A stretch of DNA of 5,355 nt, taken from assembly GCA_001800495.1 (NCBI GenBank), contig MGVM01000181.1, forward strand, positions 1 through 5,355, in the 5' to 3' direction. The translations under genes and the position numbers were made by a program. The DNA is from Elusimicrobia bacterium RIFOXYB2_FULL_48_7. Its GTDB lineage: Bacteria; Elusimicrobiota; Endomicrobiia; CG1-02-37-114; XYA2-FULL-39-19. Shown here in pieces: positions 1 to 4,676 of the stretch (the stretch's first letter is position 1; every line of letters begins with the position of its first letter). The notes below the pieces were generated by a model, which made no database searches, was not told where the DNA came from, and was given only the letters and a program-made list of their open reading frames with translations.

Positions 1-134
1 GGCAAAAATAGTTGGGGCAGGGTCGGTTAGCGGTTTACTGGATTGGTGTTATCTGGGGAGATAAGTGGTTCTTGGAACGGCTTAATTGTTACGAAATTTT
101 TTTGAAAGTGTGGTTTTGCGGTATAACAGGCTGG
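1..134. other. Spacer downstream of the exported-protein gene, no gene seen
   Basis: No minus-strand ATG or GTG occurs here, and plus-strand frames close early. One plus-strand frame is open from the left edge and ends at TAA (62-64) after about 20 codons, too short to call as the end of a gene. A perfect small dyad, TTATCT-GGGG-AGATAA, lies at 49-64. It has a six-base stem but no following T run on either strand, so it is not a convincing terminator. Confidence 0.5.
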
Positions 135-1052
135 CTATTTTGCTACATCTACGTATACTTTTGTATAGTACTTCACGTTGCGGATTTCTGAGGTCGCTTC
201 CGTTATGATTACAAAGTAAAGCTTTTCCCCTTTCTGGCTTTCCGGGATTTCAAGATATAGTGGTATGTCTATTATTGAATTCTTTTTTAATGATATACTC
301 TCTTTCCCTATTTTCAGCCAATTTGGGTCTTCTGCTACCTTGTAATCCGTTGGCGCGAACATGCCTGATTTAATAACATCAACAGACTTTATATTTGTTT
401 TAAGTTTAAAATCCGTTGAATTCACTATTTTCAGCGCTTCCTGGTATTCTTTCTTCAAATTTACCTTTCTGCCAACCGGTACATCAACAAGGAATATTCT
501 TTCGGGTGAAACGAGCACTGAAACCGTCCCCCCCAACTGCTGCTTTTTAATCTGCCGTATTTCCTCAGGTGTAGGCGGCTTTGCTCCTATTTCAAGCTGA
601 AGCCGGCACATTAGACCGACCCCGAACGCCAGGCCTGGCCCGCCTGCTTTGGGTGCGCCCGACGCAGGGCTGATTTTAACAAGGAATTTCCTGCCCATGA
701 GCGCTTCGTCATTCGGGATAGTTATGATGACATCGGTTTCAGCCACTTGTCCGGGTTCAAGGGAAAACTGGTCTTTGACAACCTTTATCCATGTATCGCT
801 GGGTATCGGTTCAAACCCGTCTGAAGTGGTTGTTGACGGCACGACAACGGTTATTTTCATGTCAGCCATTGAACGCCCGCTGTATGTTACGTTAAACGGA
901 TAACCCAGTGATTGCTGGAGACTGTAGGATTGGCCTATCTTCAGGTTTCCCAGGTACATAGTCCCGCAGGGAGAAGAAATCCCCGCGCTATAAACAAAGG
1001 TTGAAAATGAAAATAGAATAGCAATGACCTGAATAATGATGTTCTTTTTCAT
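135..1052 (-). CDS. Exported protein with two related Ig-like/beta-sandwich domains, function unknown
   Basis: I do not recognise a named family. The start is set by GGAG five bases before the ATG and by a clear signal peptide: MKKN, then a hydrophobic core (about 5-20), ending VYSA with cleavage near residue 22-23. The product is probably periplasmic or outside the cell. The mature part looks like a tandem duplication. Unit 1 (about 29-155) and unit 2 (about 177-303) share the order YLGNLKIGQSYSL / FLVDVPVGRKVNL, then FNVTYS / LKIVNST, MKITVV / LKTNIKSV, DTWIKV / PNWLKI, FSLEPGQ / ISLKKNS, ending VIITIP..GRKFLVKI / LYLEIP..GEKLYFVI. These alternating strands suggest beta-sandwich domains like those in bacterial cell-surface and chaperone-like proteins. 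Unit 1 has an extra Gly/Pro/Ala-rich insert (129-145). A Lys/Gln-rich, probably helical linker (161-174) joins the units. The only two cysteines, C29 and C149, bracket unit 1 and could form a disulfide. The gene follows the MerR-receiver gene on the same strand, separated by the tandem repeat. Confidence 0.85.
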   Translation of the reverse strand: MKKNIIIQVIAILFSFSTFVYSAGISSPCGTMYLGNLKIGQSYSLQQSLGYPFNVTYSGRSMADMKITVVVPSTTTSDGFEPIPSDTWIKVVKDQFSLEPGQVAETDVIITIPNDEALMGRKFLVKISPASGAPKAGGPGLAFGVGLMCRLQLEIGAKPPTPEEIRQIKKQQLGGTVSVLVSPERIFLVDVPVGRKVNLKKEYQEALKIVNSTDFKLKTNIKSVDVIKSGMFAPTDYKVAEDPNWLKIGKESISLKKNSIIDIPLYLEIPESQKGEKLYFVIITEATSEIRNVKYYTKVYVDVAK

Positions 1053-1065
1053 TTCTTCTCCACTC

Positions 1066-1093
1066 CCAAAAATTATTTTGTAGGAATTTTTGG
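1066..1093 (-). other. AT-rich stem-loop at the inner end of repeat copy A
   Basis: CCAAAAATT (1066-1074) and AATTTTTGG (1085-1093) are perfect nine-base inverted repeats around a ten-base loop. On the minus-strand transcript this lies between the MerR-receiver stop and the ribosome-binding site of the exported-protein gene. The stem is mostly A:U and no separate U tract follows, so it is not a classic intrinsic terminator. It could stabilise an RNA end or modulate access to the nearby GGAG. In copy B the same stem is spoiled by two changes. Confidence 0.5.
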
Positions 1094-1161
1094 ACTTCGC
1101 TCCTAGCTCAGCCTAAAAACTATTTTGTAGGAATTTTTGGACTTCGCTCCTAGCTCAGTCC
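1068..1161. repeat. Two tandem copies of a 47-base element with a 38-base identical core
   Basis: Copy A occupies 1068-1114 and copy B 1115-1161. The stretches 1074-1111 and 1121-1158 are identical over 38 bases: each begins TATTTTGTAGGAATTTTTGG and ends CTCCTAGCTCAG. Both are preceded by AAAAA plus one variable base (T in A, C in B), and both are followed by a near-identical CCTAA with a one-base offset. Copy B covers the last serine codon and the TAG stop of the MerR-receiver gene; copy A lies wholly in the spacer before the exported-protein gene, ending 15 bases from its start codon. The element has internal dyads (TAGGA with TCCTA; AAAAATT with AATTTTT). Such a unit could be a dispersed repeat that has been duplicated in tandem, but one window cannot show whether it occurs elsewhere in the genome. 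Confidence 0.95.
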
Positions 1162-1752
1162 TAACAGTTTGCAGGCTTTTTCTACCAGGACGGACACGTC
1201 CATGGGCTTGGCCAGGAAGTCATCAGCCCCGGCATCAAGGATCTTCTTTTTTATATCGTCTGAATCGTAACCGGTTATGGCAAGTATTTTCGCATCTTTC
1301 AGGAACGGGATAGCGCGGATCTGCTTACAGATCTCAAACCCGTTGACTCCGGGAAGCATTATATCCAGCACTATCAGGTCGGGCAGGTATTCGGTTATAA
1401 GCCGGCCCGCGGTGAAACCTTCAAAAGCGGACTTGACCTCGGCGTCCAGTTTGCCCTTCAGGACATCTTCAACAAGCTGGGTGACTTCGGCTTCGTCATC
1501 GATCACAAGCACTTTTTTCTTTGTAAGTGTTCTCTGGAGTTCCGCCTTGATCTTTTCTATAGTTAAACCCTTATTGCTGAAAAACTCAATAAGGTTCAGT
1601 TTCTGTAAGGTATCCTTCAGGTCATAAAGCCGGTGCCCGCCTTCAGTCTGGTCCGTTACTTTCAGCAGTCCCATATCGGTATAATACCTGATTTTTGAAG
1701 GAAGGATTCCCGCTTTTTTAGCGATTTCGGAGATTCTTAGTAATTCAGCCAT
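1150..1752 (-). CDS. MerR-type DNA-binding domain fused to a two-component receiver domain (orphan response regulator)
   Basis: This 200-residue protein has two recognisable parts. Residues 5-72 form a MerR winged helix-turn-helix: RISEIAKKAGILPSKIRYYTDMGLL is the HTH, GGHRLYD the wing, and NKGLTIEKIKAEL the last helices. After a linker of only about seven residues, 79-200 is a full receiver domain: acidic pair D85/D86 (VLVIDDE), phosphoacceptor D130 (LIVLDIMLPGVNGFE), switch T160 (AITGYD) and lysine K182 (LAKPMD). All residues needed for phosphorylation are present. The order is reversed from ordinary response regulators, with the receiver replacing the MerR effector or dimerisation tail. 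Inference: phosphorylation state controls promoter binding or distortion. No histidine kinase lies in the window, so the partner is unknown. AGAGG precedes the ATG at 1752. A plausible promoter lies in the upstream gap. The last serine codon and TAG stop fall inside a 47-base tandem repeat unit, so the C-terminus may have been set by that element. Confidence 0.93.
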   Translation of the reverse strand: MAELLRISEIAKKAGILPSKIRYYTDMGLLKVTDQTEGGHRLYDLKDTLQKLNLIEFFSNKGLTIEKIKAELQRTLTKKKVLVIDDEAEVTQLVEDVLKGKLDAEVKSAFEGFTAGRLITEYLPDLIVLDIMLPGVNGFEICKQIRAIPFLKDAKILAITGYDSDDIKKKILDAGADDFLAKPMDVSVLVEKACKLLGLS

Positions 1753-1761
1753 TTAACCTCT

Positions 1762-1778
1762 ATTAATTATCATTAATT
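1762..1778. promoter_or_regulatory. Candidate operator: repeated AATTAAT flanking a three-base centre
   Basis: On the minus strand the leader of the MerR-receiver gene reads AATTAAT-GAT-AATTAAT. Since ATTAAT is itself palindromic, this is both a direct and an inverted repeat. It lies between the candidate transcription start and the AGAGG ribosome-binding site. MerR proteins bind dyads and often regulate themselves, so autoregulation is possible. The region is so AT-rich that chance occurrence is a real alternative, and the site is not in the classical -35/-10 spacer position. Confidence 0.25.
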
Positions 1779-1793
1779 GAACTTCTTACTTAT

Positions 1794-1822
1794 AGTTTAG
1801 TCTATTTTTATTAATAAGTCAA
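1794..1822 (-). promoter_or_regulatory. Candidate sigma-70-type promoter for the MerR-receiver gene
   Basis: On the minus strand, TTGACT (1822-1817) matches five of six bases of the -35 consensus. Exactly 17 bases later comes TAAACT (1799-1794), four of six to the -10 consensus, in a very AT-rich region. The predicted start, around 1787, would leave a leader of about 35 bases before the ATG at 1752. The -35 box sits inside the last codons of larC. A better -10 lookalike, TATAAG (1794-1789), is 22 bases from the -35, too far for standard use. The regulator could therefore be expressed apart from the lar operon, although read-through from larC is also possible because no terminator is seen. Confidence 0.4.
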
Positions 1823-2929
1823 TGGTTTTTTCGGGGTTGGTTTTGGGATAAGGAGTCTGTAGAGCGGGGTCTTGGTTTTGAGGGCTTTTATAACGGCTTT
1901 GCGGTATTCTACTGAGGACTTTGTTGAACCATCAGGCAGGGTGGATATTTTGTTCTCCCCCTTTTGGATCCTGGGCAAACAAGTTCTGCCCATAGACTGA
2001 CTTCTAATTCCTATTGTGGTGGTTTCCCTGAGGATTATGTTTGAGAGCGCGTTTTCTGTTTCCGGCGAGCACAGGACTGAAACCTTTACTGCGGGCCTGC
2101 CTTTTTTCATTATGATGTTAGTCAGCCAGACATCAAGAGCCCCTGCTTTGAAAAGCAATTCCGACAGGAACGGGTAAACCCGCGGGTCCATGTCATCTAT
2201 GTTTGTCTCAAGAAGGATAACGGTGTCGGACATTGCGGCGGTCTGCATACTTCCAATCATAACTGTGACCATGTTTGAATGGCCGGGCACGTCAAAAGTC
2301 CCGGCGCCGAACCCGAATTTTTCTATATTGAATACGGGTCGAAGGGAGAATGACTCCACGAGCACCGCCATCAAGGCAGCAGCTGTCGGAGTGGTAAGCT
2401 CATATTGCGGGGTCGAAACATAAACCGGGATTTTGTTTCGTTTTATTATTTCCAAAGTCGCCGGCTCGGCTTTGCCGATATTGATGTTTGAAGCGAAAAC
2501 CTTTTCAATACCGAGCTTTTCCAGCACCAGAATGTTCCCGGTAATGTCGATAAGCGTGTCTATGGAACTGAGCTCATGGAAATGAACCTTGTTTGCTGGC
2601 ATTTTGTGGATTTTTGATTCCGCGGAGATCAGGACATTCATGACATCGAGGCTTTTGGCTTTTACTCCAGACGGCAGGGAGCTTTTCGCCAGGACCGACT
2701 TCATTTGGGCAGGTGTATCAAAATGGAAATCGCTGACAACATCAATATGGGTCGCGGAGGTGTGGCCCTTATGGGCTTTTTTTACGGCTAGTTTCCAATT
2801 CTTTATTTTCAGCGCTTTTTTCAGGTATGTTTCCAGCCATACAGGGCTTACGCCGCATTCCAACAACGATGAGAGCATCATGTCGCCGGCAATTCCCGAA
2901 GGACAGTTGAAGTAAGCGATTTTTACCAT
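1811..2929 (-). CDS. larC: LarC, CTP-dependent nickel insertion protein (pyridinium-3,5-bisthiocarboxylic acid mononucleotide nickel chelatase)
   Basis: LarC inserts nickel into the sulfurated pincer ligand made by LarB and LarE, using CTP, to complete the NPN cofactor. The 372 residues run in one frame, unlike Lactiplantibacillus, where LarC1 and LarC2 are joined by ribosomal frameshifting. N-terminal landmarks are the FxCxSGxxGDM block (SGIAGDM, 11-17), KVHFHEL (114-120), ELTTPTAAA (177-185) and GFGAG (206-210). The C-terminal, CTP-binding half shows ETNIDDMDP (241-249), KAGALDVWLT (261-270), MKKGRPA (274-280) and RETTTIGIR (301-309). The protein is somewhat shorter than the roughly 390-420 residues usual for fused LarC. 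Between NINIGKA (148-154) and PATLEII (156-162) the family's G-x-HG-LPVPAP stretch is missing, and the His-rich segment common near residue 70 is reduced to FHF. The C-terminus is a short Pro/Lys tail. GGAAGG inside the end of larB provides the ribosome-binding site. No LarE or LarA-type racemase is in the window. Confidence 0.93.
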   Translation of the reverse strand: MVKIAYFNCPSGIAGDMMLSSLLECGVSPVWLETYLKKALKIKNWKLAVKKAHKGHTSATHIDVVSDFHFDTPAQMKSVLAKSSLPSGVKAKSLDVMNVLISAESKIHKMPANKVHFHELSSIDTLIDITGNILVLEKLGIEKVFASNINIGKAEPATLEIIKRNKIPVYVSTPQYELTTPTAAALMAVLVESFSLRPVFNIEKFGFGAGTFDVPGHSNMVTVMIGSMQTAAMSDTVILLETNIDDMDPRVYPFLSELLFKAGALDVWLTNIIMKKGRPAVKVSVLCSPETENALSNIILRETTTIGIRSQSMGRTCLPRIQKGENKISTLPDGSTKSSVEYRKAVIKALKTKTPLYRLLIPKPTPKKPLTY

Positions 2930-3603
2930 TGGGCCCTTCCGTTTATCAGGTGTGCTATCACTCCCGCGCCTATCCCGTCATCAATATTCACCGCGCAAAC
3001 GTTCACAGCGCAGGAATTAAGCATTGTAAGCAGGGCCGAGAACCCCTTGAGGTTTGAGCCGTAACCCACCGATGTCGGGACTCCTATCACAGGGCAGGCG
3101 ACAAGCCCGCCAATAATTGAGGGCAGGGCTCCTTCCATTCCCGCGCAAACCACTATACAGGAAGCGTATTTAAGCCTGTCCGAGTGTTCAAAAAGCCGGT
3201 GAATGCCGGCGACGCCGACATCATAAACCCTTTCCACCCGGGAACCGAGGATTTCCGCCATGATGGAGCTTTCTTCCGCCACGGGAATATCCGTTGTGCC
3301 TGCGGTTACAACGCAGACATAGTTTTTGCGCTGGTTTCCTGCCTGTTTGACGGGATTCGCGACCAGTATTATCCTGGCAAGCTTGTAATACACGGCTTTT
3401 TTGTATTTTCTCTTTACAGCGCGAAAAGTTTTTTCATCGGCGCGTGTGCAAATCACCGGGCCGCCGTGTTTCTGGAGCCGGGAGGCTATCTCAATAATTT
3501 GTTCTATGGTTTTCCCGGGGCAATAAATTGCTTCAGGGAAGCCCTGCCTGGAAAAACGCGCCCCGTCCGGGTGAGAAAATTCGTGCCAGTTGTTTTTTTT
3601 CAT
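2923..3603 (-). CDS. larB: LarB, pyridinium-3,5-biscarboxylic acid mononucleotide synthase (nickel pincer cofactor biosynthesis)
   Basis: LarB carboxylates the pyridinium ring of nicotinic acid adenine dinucleotide and releases AMP, giving P2CMN, the first step of nickel-pincer nucleotide synthesis. Numbered from the ATG at 3603 (226 residues), the N-terminal block R-x-GFPEAIY..GKT (about 18-32) is followed by a PurE-like domain with TAGTTDIPVAEE (100-111), YDVGVAGIHR (127-136), GMEGALPS (155-162), VPTSVGYG (175-182) and MLNSCA (194-199). C198 and E157 are 41 residues apart, the same spacing as the residues I recall as catalytic in Lactiplantibacillus LarB (C221, E180). The usual NIDNGFGA reads NIDDGIGA here. 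The frame also permits a TTG start at 3615, but TTTGGAG sits directly before the ATG at 3603 with six bases between, whereas the TTG has no usable site, so the ATG is preferred. The stop overlaps the larC start by seven bases, implying coupled expression. Confidence 0.94.
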   Translation of the reverse strand: MKKNNWHEFSHPDGARFSRQGFPEAIYCPGKTIEQIIEIASRLQKHGGPVICTRADEKTFRAVKRKYKKAVYYKLARIILVANPVKQAGNQRKNYVCVVTAGTTDIPVAEESSIMAEILGSRVERVYDVGVAGIHRLFEHSDRLKYASCIVVCAGMEGALPSIIGGLVACPVIGVPTSVGYGSNLKGFSALLTMLNSCAVNVCAVNIDDGIGAGVIAHLINGRAQW

Positions 3604-3607
3604 GTTA

Positions 3608-3613
3608 TTCTCC
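3608..3613 (-). promoter_or_regulatory. Ribosome-binding site deciding the larB start
   Basis: The minus strand reads TTTGGAGAATAACATG. The GGAG lies six bases before the ATG at 3603, ideal spacing, and overlaps the alternative TTG start at 3615. Because the TTG codon is part of the binding site region and its own nearest purine run (AGGGG) is about 16 bases upstream, translation most likely begins at the ATG. Confidence 0.75.
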
Positions 3614-3640
3614 AAATAAACAGGGACACTTCCCCTATTT
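3614..3640 (-). promoter_or_regulatory. Small stem-loop in the tsaD-larB spacer
   Basis: On the minus-strand RNA, GGGGA (3635-3631) can pair with UCCCU (3626-3622) around the loop AGUG (one G:U pair). The flanking AAAUA (3640-3636) can extend the stem with UAUUU (3618-3614) past a three-base bulge. The U-rich GUUUAUUU follows at once, then the GGAG that serves larB. It resembles a weak terminator or attenuator that could lower larB-larC expression relative to tsaD, or a structure limiting the larB ribosome-binding site. The stem is short and the U run is broken, so the call is tentative. Confidence 0.35.
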
Positions 3641-4676
3641 ACCAGTTTTTTATTTCAAGGTTAGGGTTCGGGTACCGGTTATCCAGTCCCGCGATACTGT
3701 TTTTCCCCATTTTTAATTTATAATAACCGACGCTTGCTATCATCGCGGCGTTGTCCGTGCACAGCCCCCGGGAAGGAATGAACACTTCAATGCCGAGATC
3801 GCCGCCTTTTTTTATAAAGTTTTCCCTTAAAAACCCGTTCGCCGCCACGCCGCCGCAGACAACAACCTTTCCCATCCTGAATTTTTTCGCGGCTGAGAGC
3901 GTCTTGTCAACCAGAGTGTCAACAACAGCGGACTGGAACGAGGCACAGATGTCTTTTTTAAGGTTATTATTTTTTAAAATGGCTTTCTCGCGGTCTCTGA
4001 CGAAATATACCGCCGCTGTTTTGATGCCGCTGAAGCTGAAATCCCAGTTTTCCCACATGTAGGGCCTTGTGAAATTCACTCCTGTGGGGTTTCCCTCCCG
4101 GGCAAGTTTCTCGATCACCGGCCCGCCCGGATATGTCAAACCCAGCAGTTTGGCGACCTTGTCGAACGCTTCGCCGGCGGCGTCATCCCTGGTACGGCCT
4201 AAAACCTTGTATCTGCCGTATCCGTAGACAAGGGCCAGTTCAGTGTGTCCGCCGGAAACCACAAGCGCCAAAAACGGCGGCTTCAATTCCATATTTTCCA
4301 GCATCGCGCTGAATATATGTCCTTCCAGGTGGTTCACCGGCACCAGCGGCTTGCCGTAAATGTAAGCGGCAGTCCTTGCGAAAGTCCATCCCAGCAGAAG
4401 CGAACCCATCAGCCCGGGGCCGGCGGTTACGGATATCGCGCCGACTTTCTTCAATTCACCCGGTTCGACTCCAAACCCGGCGCCCCGCAGGGCTTTTTCA
4501 AAGACATAATTTATATTTTCAAGGTGCGCCCTGCTGGCAAGTTCCGGGACAACCCCGAAATACTGCGCGTGGAGTTTCTCCTGCGAGGAAACCACGTTTG
4601 AGATAATCTTCCGCCCGTTTTCTACAAGCGCGACTGCGGTTTCATCGCACGAGCTTTCCACGCCCAGGACAATCAT
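3639..4676 (-). CDS. tsaD: tRNA N6-adenosine threonylcarbamoyltransferase TsaD (Kae1/YgjD/Gcp family)
   Basis: TsaD transfers the threonylcarbamoyl group from threonylcarbamoyl-AMP (made by TsaC/Sua5) to A37 of ANN-decoding tRNAs, in the cytoplasm together with TsaB and TsaE. The 345-residue length is normal for bacterial members. Visible landmarks are the N-terminal ESSCDETA (7-14), the metal-binding HLEGH (H116 and H120), SGGHTEL (141-147), DDAAGEAFDK (164-173), FSFSGIKTA (213-221), CGGVAANG (274-281) and CTDNAAMIA (306-314), where D308 is the expected third metal ligand. All catalytic and metal-binding positions look intact. The ATG start overlaps the stop of the upstream deacetylase-family gene by four bases, with a GAAGG-type ribosome-binding site lying inside the last codons of that gene. 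It appears to be the second visible gene of a co-transcribed set leading into larB. TsaB, TsaC and TsaE are not in the window, and t6A synthesis has no known link to nickel-pincer synthesis, so the neighbourhood may be incidental. Confidence 0.97.
   Translation of the reverse strand: MIVLGVESSCDETAVALVENGRKIISNVVSSQEKLHAQYFGVVPELASRAHLENINYVFEKALRGAGFGVEPGELKKVGAISVTAGPGLMGSLLLGWTFARTAAYIYGKPLVPVNHLEGHIFSAMLENMELKPPFLALVVSGGHTELALVYGYGRYKVLGRTRDDAAGEAFDKVAKLLGLTYPGGPVIEKLAREGNPTGVNFTRPYMWENWDFSFSGIKTAAVYFVRDREKAILKNNNLKKDICASFQSAVVDTLVDKTLSAAKKFRMGKVVVCGGVAANGFLRENFIKKGGDLGIEVFIPSRGLCTDNAAMIASVGYYKLKMGKNSIAGLDNRYPNPNLEIKNW

Noticed and set aside
49..64. TTATCT-GGGG-AGATAA dyad as a terminator
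   Set aside because: The stem is short and AT-rich and lacks a T run on either strand.
361..903. Plus-strand open frames opposite the exported-protein gene
   Set aside because: The minus-strand gene has a signal peptide, ribosome-binding site and internal domain duplication; the antisense frames have none of these.
1068..1161. CRISPR array
   Set aside because: There are only two units, directly abutting with no unique spacer, and no cas genes nearby.
1811..2929. Programmed frameshift splitting larC into larC1/larC2
   Set aside because: The N- and C-terminal halves are continuous in one frame, with all late motifs present.
3613..3615. TTG at 3615 as the larB start
   Set aside because: It has no properly spaced ribosome-binding site, whereas the ATG at 3603 has GGAG six bases upstream.
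3184..3723. A 179-codon plus-strand open frame across larB and the end of tsaD
   Set aside because: It lies antisense to two clearly recognised genes, has no family-like motifs and is best explained as a frame shadow.
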